A stretch of 64,000 nucleotides of DNA. It comes from Malaya genurostris. Its lineage: Eukaryota > Arthropoda > Insecta > Diptera > Culicidae. The notes beneath the pieces are model-generated. The model had not been told where the DNA came from. It ran no database searches and saw nothing but the letters and a program-made list of their open reading frames with translations. Both the position numbers and the translations under genes were made by a program. The stretch is taken from NCBI RefSeq assembly GCF_030247185.1, contig NC_080572.1, positions 39,781,383 through 39,845,382 of the forward strand, read 5' to 3'. Shown piece after piece: positions 9,079-19,852 of the stretch (position 1 is its first letter; every line of letters starts with the position of its first letter).

Positions 9079-11374
9079 GCCAACAGAATCAAAATCTACC
9101 TTCGAGGCCTACATGTATATTTCGGACGATCGCCCAACTTTACTAGAAAAATTCTATGTAGTGGAAGAATGTCGTTCATTGTTGGGACGAGCTACAGCAG
9201 CCCGTTACAGTGTTCTCCTACTAGGTTTGAAAGTTCCAGTAAATTCAGAGAAGTTTATATCGTGTTCAGGACATAATCCAGAAGAAATCGCAAACGTAAA
9301 AATAGAAGAAGTTTTTCCGAAATTTAATATCCCTCCTGTACGAATAAGCTATGACCAAACAAGGCCCCCCTGTCGCAACATATTTATGAATATTCCTATA
9401 GCAGATAAGCCGATTGTTGAGAGGCGACTCCAGCAACTCCTGTCGGCGGGTATTATTGAATGTGTAACGGACGATATGGATAATTCTTTTTGCTCGTCAA
9501 TGCTGGCCATACCCAAAGGAAAAGATGATATAAGGCTGGTGATCGACCTTAGAGGTCCCAACAGTTATATTCAAAGATCTCCGTTTGTCATGCCCTGCCT
9601 AGAAAAGATTCTGGCGGAACTTGATGGAGCACAATGGTTCTCAACAATAGATTTAGCTAATGCGTACTTCCATATCGAGCTGGACGAGAAAAGTCGGCAT
9701 CTTACAAATTTTTGCACAGAGTTTGGCATGTTTCGGTGTGTTAGGTTGCCGTTTGGATTATGTAATGCGCCGGACATATTTCAAGAGGTGTTGCAACGAA
9801 AAATTCTTGGAGGTTGTAAAGGCGTTAAAAATTACTTGGATGATATCCTTGTCTTTGGAAAAACTTGCGAAGAACACGACGAAAACCTGGCAGCAGTAAT
9901 GGCTCGCCTTACCGACCACAATGTTAAAATTAACCAATCCAAATGTGTATTTAAACGTCAGTCGGTTAAATTTATTGGATTCACGATAACTTCGGAAGGG
10001 TGGCAAATTGAAAAAGAAAAAATGAAGGCAATTGAAGAGTTCAGAACACCAGAATCTACAGCGGAGGTAAAAAGTTTTTTGGGCTTGGTGACATTTGTTG
10101 ACAAGTTTGTGCCGCACCGAGCAACACGGACAGAAAAACTGCGTGCATTAGCAAGTGCAGAAAGATTTTATTGGTACGATGCGGAAGAGTTAGAATTCCG
10201 AATGTTTAAACAATATGCAGTAAAAATCATCAAGACTCTAGGATACTTCAATGCAGTAGACAGAACTGAATTATTTGTAGATGCCTCAGCAGTGGGCCTG
10301 GGAGCAGTACTCGTACAGTTCAATAAGGATGGGACACCGAGAATAATCGCATGTGCTTCGAAAGCGTTAACAGCTACAGAGCAACGTTATCCGCAGACAC
10401 AACGAGAGGCTCTTGCGGTCGTATGGGGTGTAGAGCGTTTTGCGTACTACTTATTCAGTAGATCGTTTGTTATAAGAACCGATTCCGAAGCGAATCAATT
10501 TATTTTTGGAGGGAAGCATCGTATTGGCAAGCGAGCAGTTTCACGTGCAGAAACATGGGCTTTAAGGTTACAACCCTTTGATTTTGCGATTGAGCGAGTA
10601 CCAGGAGAGCAAAATGTTGCAGATGCATTGTCCCGCCTGTTTCGAATTTCCAATAAGGAGGAACCATTCGAGGACTGCAACGAGGACCATGCGTTATTCG
10701 TCTTGGATACCGGCAACATGGAAATCACACTTGGAGCAATTGAAGCAGCTACCGAAATGGACGAAGAGTTGTTACAAGTACTCGAGGCATTGAAGTATGG
10801 AAATTGGCCCCGAGAGTTGCGGAAATACGAAGCGCAAAAGGGAAATCTCCACTATATTGGCTCACTAATCTGTAAGGGTGATAAAATGGTTTTACCCAGA
10901 TCGTTAAGAAGAAAAGCTATGGAATCAGCACATGGTGGACACGTAGGAGAAGTGGCTATGAAAAGAATAATGCGGGAGTTCTTTTGGTGGCCACGCATGG
11001 CTTCGGAGACTGAGAAGTTTGTAAAAGATTGCCAAACATGTTGTATGTTTTCTAAGAAAAACCCTCCTTCTCCTATTTCATCTCGGAAACTTCCCGATAG
11101 TCCCTGGGATGTAATTCAAACGGATTTTCTTTCAATTCCTGGGTTTGGAACAGGAGAGTTCCTAACGGTAGTAGATACTTACTCACGTTACCTCGCAGTA
11201 GTTGAAATGAAACGTAAAACGGCGGAAGCAACCAACGCAGCACTCTGTGATATATTTAAACTGTGGGGATGTCCCCGCATATTACAGAGCGATAATGGCC
11301 CGCCATTCAATAGTTCAGCATATTGTTCATTTTGGGAAAATAAGGGAGTAAGCGTCCGAAAATCGAAATGTTAG
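9077..11374 (+). CDS. Ty3-type pol fragment: RT, RNase H, partial integrase
   Basis: An uninterrupted 765-codon frame encodes, in order: reverse transcriptase (FSTIDLANAYF near residue 190, YLDDIL near 254 in place of the usual YIDD), RNase H (FVDASAVGLGAV near 400, then IRTDSEANQF), and an integrase with a HHCC zinc module (HGGHVG near 618, DCQTCC). Of the catalytic triad, two Asp are present (IQTDFL, QSDNGPPF). The frame stops before the catalytic Glu, inside the right 44-bp arm, and its upstream stop lies inside the left arm. No gag, protease or LTR was found, so this is a captured fragment rather than an element. Absence of stops implies a recent event. Confidence 0.88.
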   Translation: MPTESKSTFEAYMYISDDRPTLLEKFYVVEECRSLLGRATAARYSVLLLGLKVPVNSEKFISCSGHNPEEIANVKIEEVFPKFNIPPVRISYDQTRPPCRNIFMNIPIADKPIVERRLQQLLSAGIIECVTDDMDNSFCSSMLAIPKGKDDIRLVIDLRGPNSYIQRSPFVMPCLEKILAELDGAQWFSTIDLANAYFHIELDEKSRHLTNFCTEFGMFRCVRLPFGLCNAPDIFQEVLQRKILGGCKGVKNYLDDILVFGKTCEEHDENLAAVMARLTDHNVKINQSKCVFKRQSVKFIGFTITSEGWQIEKEKMKAIEEFRTPESTAEVKSFLGLVTFVDKFVPHRATRTEKLRALASAERFYWYDAEELEFRMFKQYAVKIIKTLGYFNAVDRTELFVDASAVGLGAVLVQFNKDGTPRIIACASKALTATEQRYPQTQREALAVVWGVERFAYYLFSRSFVIRTDSEANQFIFGGKHRIGKRAVSRAETWALRLQPFDFAIERVPGEQNVADALSRLFRISNKEEPFEDCNEDHALFVLDTGNMEITLGAIEAATEMDEELLQVLEALKYGNWPRELRKYEAQKGNLHYIGSLICKGDKMVLPRSLRRKAMESAHGGHVGEVAMKRIMREFFWWPRMASETEKFVKDCQTCCMFSKKNPPSPISSRKLPDSPWDVIQTDFLSIPGFGTGEFLTVVDTYSRYLAVVEMKRKTAEATNAALCDIFKLWGCPRILQSDNGPPFNSSAYCSFWENKGVSVRKSKC
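9079..11365 (+). mobile_element. Ty3-type retrotransposon fragment between inverted repeats
   Basis: The insert is truncated on both sides: it begins upstream of the RT palm and ends within the integrase core. The boundaries coincide exactly with 44-bp inverted repeats, and no LTR or primer-binding site is present. Confidence 0.8.
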
Positions 11375-11409
11375 CACGATTGCACGCGTTACGGGAGCAA
11401 ATTGGTTGA
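11366..11409 (-). repeat. Right arm of perfect 44-bp inverted repeat
   Basis: Exact reverse complement of 9035-9078. Immediately outside it the sequence differs from the left flank, and no target-site duplication was seen. Confidence 0.9.
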
Positions 11410-11623
11410 CGGGCAGCAATGGCGACAAAACGGCACGACAAACCTCAGTAGCTGATTTTTTCAGTTAAAATAACATTCCATCACAGCGGTACCTTAAGGT
11501 ACTCTCGAAAAATTTCCGAACGAAGTTTAGTGTGTGGGATTTGAATCAAGAATCGTAAGGTAACAAAGAGCGTCCGTTTATCGATTTAGCCACAGATGCT
11601 GGTCAGTTAAATTGTACACATAA

Positions 11624-11943
11624 TGGCCCTTATTACCGTTCTCACTTCCACTTTCACATTCACTTCACTTACATGCCACTTCACTTGATTTTACCTATTA
11701 CCAGTATCACGCATAGTGAAGTGATCACTGTGGTGGAGAAAACTAATTTTTCCAACAAAATGTTGGTGGCGTGAGTTTTATAATGACATCAAGTTCATCC
11801 AAGTAATTACTTTTATCTCTGAAGCGACTTCCGTGATAAGGACCTACTTTCACTACTCTTGATTTTAACCGTGAAATGATTCCCATAAGGGTCACAGTCA
11901 CTTCACTTTTTTTACCGTGTAGTGACACCGGTAATGAGGGCCA
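11624..11943. mobile_element. MITE with 'ggcccttattaccg' ends
   Basis: The left end 'tggcccttattaccg' (11624-11638) and right end 'cggtaatgagggcca' (11929-11943) are inverted. Weaker internal mirror blocks such as 'tcacttcac' extend the symmetry. Length is about 320 bp and no protein is encoded. The target-site duplication is unclear. Confidence 0.6.
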
Positions 11944-12039
11944 ATATATGTCAATCAATTTTTCGGAAATTTTTGTTACATTCAATGAAAAATTATGTCT
12001 AATTCAGATTTCCGTATTCACTGTTTAGGTTGGCACTGA

Positions 12040-12606
12040 GTTTCCAATACATTTGGAAATCACTCCGATTTCTTAGAAACGGCTGGACCGATTCACACAA
12101 ACTGAGATTCAAATGAAAAGCATTATTTTCCCATAAGTTGGTGTGGAATTTTGTCCGGCTTAGGGATTCAGAAATACACGATAAAGAGTGTATGAAATTG
12201 CATCTCGTTGCAAAAGACGAATAAATTCTTCTAAATTTGGCTCAAAACTATTTCGATGTATAGGTTGAATTAGTTACTGGCCAAATGAATTGATTTCAGA
12301 TGCACCGGTTCCCAGTTTTCGGTTCCGGAAGTATTAGAAATAGTGGCAAAAAACGGAACTCTCTAACTTTAACCCAAAAGAAAGGGTTTGCGGTCTCATA
12401 GAATGCTATTGACTTTTGTTCGGATTCGACTATCGCATTGGGTGTGTTTGGCTCAAAACTGTTTTCAAATTGAAAACGGTTGTTCTCGTTTATGCCCAAA
12501 TTAACTTTCTTGTTCTTATTCAAGATTCAAAGAAAAGATTTGTGTAGATTCCCTTAGTAATATTTATGAAAGGCATCATTACACCACTAGGTGTATTACA
12601 AGTTTT
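12040..12606 (+). repeat. Family E repeat, copy 1
   Basis: The body contains 'ggctggaccgattcacacaa', 'cggttccggaagta' and the tail 'acaccactaggtgtatta', shared with the copies at 15976, 30647, 35420 and 43545. It is diverged and non-coding. Confidence 0.75.
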
Positions 12607-13632
12607 TTTACTAATATATGTATAATCAAATATTGTATTTATGATTATATAGATTACCAACCCAGGTGGACGTGATGTTTTGCTTACTTCCGCTTCTATC
12701 GTAGGTCATTAAAATGCAATCAAGTCGTGCGAGAGCTATGTATATAACAAAATAGTCAGCAAACTAACTAGTCATGGAACCATCCATCCATCCTTTACCT
12801 GTCTCTGTGCTATTGTTTATTGCACTACTCAAGCTGAGTCTTGTGAAGTTGTTGACATCGCTAGGAAAAAAGCTTATAGATGCTCCACTCATTTCCAATT
12901 AGTTTTAGTCGGTAGAATGCTGTTTCAATAAAACAAAAATCAGGTTAAATCGACAATCCTTAACTTGTCATTGATAGTGACAGAATGATATACTACTACT
13001 GACGAATACTTACGTTTACCCCTAACCTTTTGACCTATTTGGTGCTAAATTGCAACTAATCAATCATCGGATACCAACTTGTATAAACAACAACCCGAAA
13101 ACTAATGGTTCAGCAAGGTTTCGATCTATTACTTCTCTTCATCTTAGATGCCAAACATCGAAATGGAATCTTGTTGACAATTATGGTGCTTCCAAACATT
13201 CATCGGCCTGCTGCTGTTGGTTATTTTTGATGCTGACAATTTCTGACACTTTGGTATGCTACTGTTAGATTGCCCCGTTTCATGTCCCGAAGGCCCTTTG
13301 CCTCCATACAAAACGGAGACCAATCAATCATAGTTAAACGTTTCGAGTCTTCAAGCAATATTTCAACCTTTCCTTTATGAAATCAAGCGCAAAATGGCCG
13401 GGCGGGGTTCCAACAGTGGTAGCAGCGAAATATGATACCCATGGGCTATAACTGCTTCTTTTTTGATGGGTTACGTATCCGTGGGCACACTGGCAGGAAC
13501 ACACATCGGTTCGATGTTTCATACTACTGTTGTCGTACCTGTAAACACGTGCTGTGGATCATATGGGTTCTCGGCTAGCTACACTCAAAACAAAATGACC
13601 ACTGACAATATTAGTATCGTAATAATATTGTC
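12607..13632. other. Gene-free stretch
   Basis: No convincing gene or repeat boundary was found; only short random-looking frames occur. Confidence 0.4.
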
Positions 13633-13640
13633 ATTCCCAC

Positions 13641-13780
13641 TAGAGTCCCCAAAACCAGAGTGACGATATTTCATCCGTAATGTTGACAACAATTCAAAAC
13701 ATTTAATCCGAAATGTTGGCACTTTTGTTAACTTTACATTGTCCTTTACAGTTGTCGTCACTCTGGTTTTAGGTACTCTA
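13641..13780. mobile_element. 140-bp hAT-type MITE
   Basis: The 26-bp terminal inverted repeats (left 'tagagtccccaaaaccagag', right in reverse 'tagagtacctaaaaccagag') differ at two positions. The flanks are an 8-bp duplication with one mismatch (attcccac at 13633-13640, tttcccac at 13781-13788). An 8-bp duplication and a TAGAG start fit the hAT superfamily. Confidence 0.85.
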
Positions 13781-13939
13781 TTTCCCACTACTTCGTGAGG
13801 ACAAGATCGTGGAAGATTTCATCAAAGGAGAATGTAACGAAAAAATCAAGTCTGATAACGCCACGGACCGTGTTCCTGTTTTGATCCGATGTATTGACCG
13901 AACCGGGTGATGAATTTAGTACGGCAACATGCTCAACAC

Positions 13940-14610
13940 AATTTCAGCCGGCAAAGCAAGAAGCTTACCGTGTCTCACTTTCGCAATATTGTAGTATATG
14001 AAACTTATCCACTGCCGTGGTGCAGTTTATTTTCGCTTTTTCACATTTTTTCACCTTTCGGTGTATTTGCTGTGAGATATTTTGCAAGTTTATTTGCACT
14101 GTATCACATTTCAATTAGCAATTCTTCTTTTGAACCGTTTTTTCTCCCTGTACATTCGGTGGTACGGCTACGGTATTTTGTGTCACGTTCAGGCCGCTTT
14201 TCGTCGATTTACTGGCACTTTGTGCTCGTCGATGTGCACGGTCGGCTAGAATTTCCCTTCGGTTCAGGTTTTTCCACCCGGTGTCGTTTTCGACGTTGTT
14301 TCGAGCAATAACAAAAAACAATCCGTTGCCATATAAGATGTACAATTATTATTTGAATCGTATCGCATTGCAACTCCGGGATACTTTTATGAGCGCGGGG
14401 CCAGCGAATGCCTCTAGTCTGATGACGGGGTCCAGAGAGCTCTGTTTGTTCGCGTGGAAATCCGAATCCTCCGTGGGCATATCTGGCATTGCTGGTTGGA
14501 GCTTAGACGTGATATTTCATCGCCCTCAGCTGCATCTCACTATTATTTTCCAATATATTTATTACCTTCATTGCACCGGGCGGCGGTGCTGACTTTGCAT
14601 ATTGGATAGG
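13940..14610 (-). other. GC-richer coding-like stretch, unidentified
   Basis: Read on the minus strand, two adjacent frames look protein-like. One contains MPDMPTEDSDFHANKQSS and runs to about 14350. The other (14345-14115) is hydrophilic and basic, with NLNRREILADRAHRRAQ. Base composition is richer in G and C than the surroundings. I do not recognise a family. It could be a 5' exon of an unseen gene or another captured gene fragment. Confidence 0.3.
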
Positions 14611-15694
14611 GTTTCAACTGGTCTGCCGGAGTCTGACGGGTCGTAATTCTCATCGAAGCGCACTGTCACACGGCACTGACCAACTGGCAGCCCAATCAAT
14701 CGAGTAACAAGCTTCGTTTAAATTGATTAAGTTTCATATCGAGCTTTTAAATGTTAATTTTAATTCGTTTCCACCAATGGACGACACATTTGCACCAGCG
14801 TCCCTCGTTTTCAATCGATAAGTCCGGTGTTTGTTTGTGGGAACGAGGCTTTCTGACAGCTCTGAGTCACTTCGGATCGAATTCCGGCCAGGCAGTAGTA
14901 CGACCCGCTTCACATCTGCATTGCCAAATAAACCCGAGAACTTGTTGGTCGTATTAATTTTCCGTTTGGTTGTTGATCATTTTCTCTCGGGTATCATACG
15001 GATGGTTGCTGATCTACGAGTGATATTTTGATACCATGTTCATGTTACAGTTTGTTTCCGACTATATACCGGCTTATAAATGCTTTTTTTCAATAAGGTA
15101 GAATGTTTCAAGATTCTACGAGTAAATTGTTAAAAATGGCATCTAAATTAGGACGTCAACGAGAGTCGCGAGAAAACTCTTTAGTGTTCACTACGGAATT
15201 TTTGTTCAAATTTAAAAAATTAAAAAAACAAGTCATAATCTGTAAACTAGAACTAGCTAGAATATTCGAGATTGATGATGGTCCACGTATAGCAGTTTAT
15301 GATTATGCCCGGTTAATCCGCTTCTTTTTTGGTGCTGGAGTCATTATGATCAGAAGTCAGTTTTTAACAGGTTTTTTTATTCTGTTACCCGTTGGTACAC
15401 TGAAAAATCCTATTTTAATTTATTTAGTGGTGTCATGTTGTCTTCCTTTGATCACTAAAATTTATATATATTATACTGATGTATTCTTCTAGTTACCTTT
15501 GACTCGTGAAGGAAAATAAAAAAGTTGCTCGAACATAACAACAACCATAACCCACAAATTAAAACAGTTTTCAGATAGGTTAATTCATCTCGGCGAAAAC
15601 AAAGTAAGTTACACTTTTTTAGGCACTTCCGGAATCGGAATCCGGGAAGTTGGTGTGGTTGAATGATTGTATGACCATCAAGTAACATGATCTG
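14611..15694. other. Gene-free stretch with one orphan frame
   Basis: The frame 15103-15492 (+) predicts 129 residues with a hydrophobic C-terminal half, but shows no known motif and is probably chance. Nothing else was recognised. Confidence 0.35.
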
Positions 15695-15706
15695 CAAATT
15701 GGATTT

Positions 15707-15794
15707 TTGTTTATTTCGATTATAGGGGCTTTAACCTTAAGGTTATCCGTCTCTTCGGGCCAGAAAAATTTAAATAACGCTATACCCGTTCCCA
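15707..15794 (-). mobile_element. tRNA-related SINE, internally deleted copy
   Basis: The minus strand reads 'gggaacgggtatagcg', then jumps to the family's 3' part (gcccgaagagac, accttaaggtt) and an A-rich end. Compared with the copy at 25392 the tRNA A/B-box body is missing. A perfect 12-bp duplication (caaattggattt) flanks it at 15695-15706 and 15795-15806. Confidence 0.85.
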
Positions 15795-15828
15795 CAAATT
15801 GGATTTGGTTTTAATTCAATTTAGAAGA

Positions 15829-15975
15829 TTTTGCCTTTCTCTATAGAAAGGTATTGAAATTGCTGGAAAAAACCCGACTATCGAACGAAGCCCCAGAAAC
15901 CCATAGTGTTATATACGAATCAACTCAGCTCGACGGGATCGGAAAATGTCTGTGTGTGTATGTGCACCTTTTGAC
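15829..15975 (+). repeat. Family E head fragment
   Basis: 'ttttgcctttctctatagaa' starts the fragment, which ends after 'cggaaaatgtctgtgtgtgt'. A second head begins immediately afterwards, giving a head-to-head-start tandem arrangement. Confidence 0.7.
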
Positions 15976-16087
15976 GATTTTTGCCTTTCTCATATAGAAA
16001 GGTTATGCAATCACTTGAAAAACCGACTAGTGAAAATTGTCCCGGAGGGCCAAGTGCCAAGTGTGTGTGTGTGTGTGTGTGTGTGAG

Positions 16088-16143
<56 letters not shown>

Positions 16144-16923
16144 TGTGTGTGTGTGTGTGTGCGTATGTGTCAAATAATCTCACTAGGTTTTCTCGGAGAT
16201 GGCTGAATCGATTTTGACAAACTTAGATTCAAATGAAAGGTCTCATGGTCTCATACGGAATTCCTGAATTTCATCCGGATCCGACTTCCGGTTCCGGAGT
16301 TATAGGGTAAAGTGTGTTACATATTGTACACCGTCACTTAAACCGGCGAAACAAAAAACGTAAAAATTTTTCTAAACTGGTCTCAAAACTACACAAATCG
16401 ATAGTCATTATCAGTAGGCAACTAAACAAACCGATTCCGGCTATCCTGGTTCCCGGTATCCGATTCCGGAAGTACCGGAAATAGTGGTCAAATATACCAA
16501 AATGGATCTCACTCACTTTTCTCAGCGATGGTTTGACCGATTTCCACAAACTTATATTCAAAGGAAAGGTCTTTTGGTCCCATATACCATATATTGTACA
16601 CGTCACTTAAAATATTTTCGGAAAGAACAAACATTTAAATCGTAATTTTGAGTGCGTACTAGAAGAGTTTGTGTGTCATGTTAGTTGGTGGCCGTACGAA
16701 CCGACTTTGATTATACCGGTTCTCGGGTTCCGGTGCCGGAAGTGCATATAATAGTGAACTCATTTCGTGACTTACTCAATCAAAGCACTGTTTTATTCTT
16801 TATGTTATGCATAAACAATCTCTTGGTTTCTTTCAAAAATCGAAGACAAAAATTTTGAATAGAATACCACAATATTATATACACGAGAAAGGCATCTTTA
16901 CACCACTAGGTGGATTAAAACAG
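15976..16923 (+). repeat. Family E repeat, full-length-like copy
   Basis: The copy starts 'gcctttctcatatagaaagg' and ends 'ccactaggtggattaaaaca'. It contains a GT microsatellite near the head, then one and a half internal modules with 'ccgacttccggttccgg' and 'gtcacttaaaccggcg'. No protein is encoded. It is the reference copy for this family in the window. Confidence 0.8.
16059..16172. repeat. (GT)n microsatellite
   Basis: A GT-rich run of about 110 bp with a few interruptions (gaga, ct, cgta). It sits at the same place in family E as the CA run at 44092. Confidence 0.95.
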
Positions 16924-17470
16924 GCTTTTTTTCTCAGAAATGGCTTAACCGATTTCAACAAGCTTAGGCTCGTTTGAAAGCTAGTATTGGACCATTGATC
17001 AAGTTCGAAGATCAAGTGGCTACGGCTACTGGTTTTCCTGAAAGTCGATTTTACCAAAAAAAAAAAATTTTTTTTCAAGATGACACTAAATCTCGACGTT
17101 TCATGCAATTATAAGACTTTTGGCATCAACATTTTTTTTTCGATTTCGGAAACTTCATGTCCCCCCCTATGGTGATTTTTCAAGATATATGAAAATTCCA
17201 CTAAGTGGACTAAGAAGGGATTTTTAGATTAGTATCACTGTTCTCATACAAATAGGCAACGCAAATGTCAAGCGCTTGGTTGGAAAAATTATGCCGACTA
17301 TGTGACATAAACACTGAAGCATGCTTTTGTGAACTACTCGAATCAATCTGAATCAATTAGTGTCAAAAATTAGTGTCCGAAATTATTTTATAAAAAGATA
17401 TAAAATATTTTCATGAGACTGTTATGAAGGAAGAGAAAGGCATTATCACACCACTAGGTGGATTAAGAAG
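16924..17470 (+). repeat. Family E repeat, second subtype
   Basis: It abuts the previous copy and ends 'ccactaggtggattaagaag'. The body ('gatcaagttcgaagatcaag') is shared with 50790-51200 rather than with 15976-16923. Confidence 0.7.
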
Positions 17471-17689
17471 CGTTTTTAGTTGTTGGCATCGTCGCTCTAA
17501 ACAACGGTTGGTCAGTTTTAGCACACATTATCCTATAATTACAGAACCGGAAGTTTGATCCGAATAAAATCCGGAGGCATAATACCCTATATTTCAATAC
17601 AAGTTTGTAAAAAGCGGTTTAACCATTTCTGAGAATCCAAGTGTGATCTATTTTTGAGTTTTTGACCACTAATTCAAATCATGGATTCT

Positions 17690-18430
17690 AATCCACCACA
17701 GCTCTGAACTTAATCGAGAGTCTGGAATTTAGTTTCAAAATTTAGTTCCAGTTAAAACTAAGACTCTGGAACTGAATCCTATTTATAGGTCCTGGAACTA
17801 GATTTTTGGAACTGATTTCTTGACTTGACTAGAATTCGTATACAAAATTCAGGAATTCAACTTCAGAAGTTTGGAATAAAATTTAAAATAAGAATTCTAG
17901 TTCTGGATTCTGGAATAAAATTTTAGATTTGAACTCGGAATCAGAATTTTGAGACTGACTCCTGAACCAGAATTTTATTCACGAATTTAGTTTCAGAATT
18001 TAATTTTTGAATTCAGTTTCAGAAATTGTTTCCAGAATTTAGGTTCGGGGCAGGTAGAGCGTGATGGGTAAGTCGATGCCTTTCACGCAGCCTACCTGAG
18101 TTCGATTCCCAATCCCGCACATAGGGAAATTCGAATGACCTCTTGGTTAAAACCCCTACAATCAAAAACAAAAAAAAAATAGGTTCAGAATTCAGAACCT
18201 GCATGCTGGAGTTTAATTCGGAACATGGGTTCTGGAATTAGATTTTAGAATTGAGTTCAGTGGCTCAATTTAGGTTCGGAATTCGAGTTCGGAATTCGAG
18301 TTCGGAATTCAGTTTGAGAATTAAACCTGGATTCTGAAATTTAACTCAGATTTCAGAAATCTTTTTCATCTTCATGAAACTAAATTCTTCAACTGAATTC
18401 TTGACCGGCATTCCAAACCCGATTTTTTCA
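17690..18430. repeat. Degenerate short-period repeat rich in GAATT
   Basis: About 700 bp are built from variants of 'ttctggaattcagttcagaa' with no strict period. A SINE interrupts it. It looks like a decayed minisatellite. Confidence 0.65.
18047..18179 (+). mobile_element. tRNA-related SINE, copy 2
   Basis: The head 'gggcaggtagagcgtgatgg' and B-box-like 'gagttcgattcccaa' are followed by an A-rich tail. A short duplication (taggttc) flanks it. It is the same family as 25392-25540. Confidence 0.85.
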
Positions 18431-18587
18431 ACTGAACTCAGTGCTTGTGAAGAATTACCGTTACTCGTCACATCCGATCAATAATGCCTAAGTCTTCCGT
18501 GGTCATGAACACTTACTACTGCCTCCTTGCTTTGAAATATTTTTATGATCGCATTATATTCTACTCCCTCAAGTTTAAGACACTTGC

Positions 18588-18800
18588 TCTGCCTTGTTTT
18601 GTCTTGGGATTACATTTCTTTTGTGGAATTTGGCCTTTCGCAGCCGATTTATAGCGTAAAGAATCATTGCATGGCTAGTACTACTACGATCCTCCTGACA
18701 CTATAAATCCTTCTAGGTCGGGACTCGAACATACGACCACCGACTTGTAAGACCAGCACCTTATGCATTGAACCGCTGATGTGAAAGTAAAGTCTGTACC
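18588..18800 (-). mobile_element. Second tRNA-related SINE family
   Basis: The minus strand has a tRNA-like head with 'gttcgagtcccgac' (B box). It continues into 'gtactagccatgcaatgatt' and 'gccaaattccacaaaagaaa'. The tail differs completely from the other SINE family here. It resembles a SINE common in culicine mosquitoes, by recall. Confidence 0.75.
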
Positions 18801-18965
18801 AGGGCCGTTATTACATAGGGGCAAGTGACCCCGAGCCCATGGTATTAGGGGATTATTCGAGCCAAACAAAAACAAAAATACAAGACGGACAGGACCAACC
18901 GAGCAAAAAAACGACAGTAAGCTAGGGGCACACAAAAAAATCTTGCCCTCGGGCCCATTAATACG
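18799..18965. mobile_element. Candidate MITE
   Basis: Inverted-looking ends: 'gggccgttattacataggg' on the left and 'ccctcgggcccattaatacg' on the right. About 165 bp, non-coding. The target-site duplication is not clear. Confidence 0.4.
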
Positions 18966-19394
18966 TAAAAGCGGCTCATCAATAGGTTACATTTCTCGTT
19001 GAATCGTTACACCAGTTTTTAGTGGTGCTTCCTACAGCTTTCCTCCATGATTTCCCTCTTGATCATCTCTGAGCTGTGAAGAAAGTATCTGTGCTCGTCA
19101 AAAAGTATCACTAAATTCGATAAATTTTTCCTTATAATATCTAAGCTCCCCAAAAAATATCACTATGACCTTCTCTGAAGTCCCTGTATCAAGTTCGGTA
19201 ATAATTCGGTTTTTTCCGGAATTACACTAAAACATACAAATAATTTGAAATTCGAAACATTTTCGAATAAGAAGCCAGTTGTCAGGGTTTGTCTTCCCTT
19301 CCGGTGAAACTCAGCGATGTCAGATATACGAGAATATTTGTAGATCTACGGCTTTTGAAATTTACAATGGATCTACAGATTCCACCAGCCTATT

Positions 19395-19852
19395 CGCTGC
19401 GTGGAATCCGGCGGGAAAAAACGACTTAACCACTGGGTTCCTGCTTCCATGCCGCAAAAGGCAGCAATTGTAGCAGTTTATTTTTTTCCTCTAGTTATCA
19501 GATTTTTCCAACGTTTCACATCTTTTCACTCTATTTTATTAAATTATCTGTTCATTCAACATACAGTTTTTTTCAGAACTATTTTCTCCATTTTTCGACA
19601 AACTGATTTCGTATTTATTTCCATCTAGCTTCTGAGAAAAGTTTTATTTGGTACTTTTTCTTTTTCCATGGTATTGCTTATCTTTCAAGATTATACATTG
19701 AATGATATAAATCGAATATCGCGAAGGAAAAATTATTGTTTGTTTGATTACCTAACTTCTGATAACCGATAGAAGGGGTTACGTATCACACTTCAGATTT
19801 AAAGTAAATAATTTAATAATTTTTTCTCGGTCGTCGGCTGCCCAGTGCAACC
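19395..19852 (-). repeat. Dispersed repeat R, copy 3 (inverted)
   Basis: In reverse this matches copies 1 and 2. It starts 'gtggaatccggcggg', contains 'gcttccatgccgcaaaaggc', and ends 'tcggctgcccagtgcaac'. Confidence 0.72.

Noticed and set aside
9035..11409. The 44-bp terminal repeats as short LTRs
   Set aside because: They are inverted, not direct, and lack tg...ca ends.
15103..15492. 129-codon frame with hydrophobic C-terminus as a membrane protein gene
   Set aside because: AT-rich chance frame; no promoter, splice context or similarity recognised.
15920..16183. Thr-His repeat protein
   Set aside because: Translation of the GT microsatellite.
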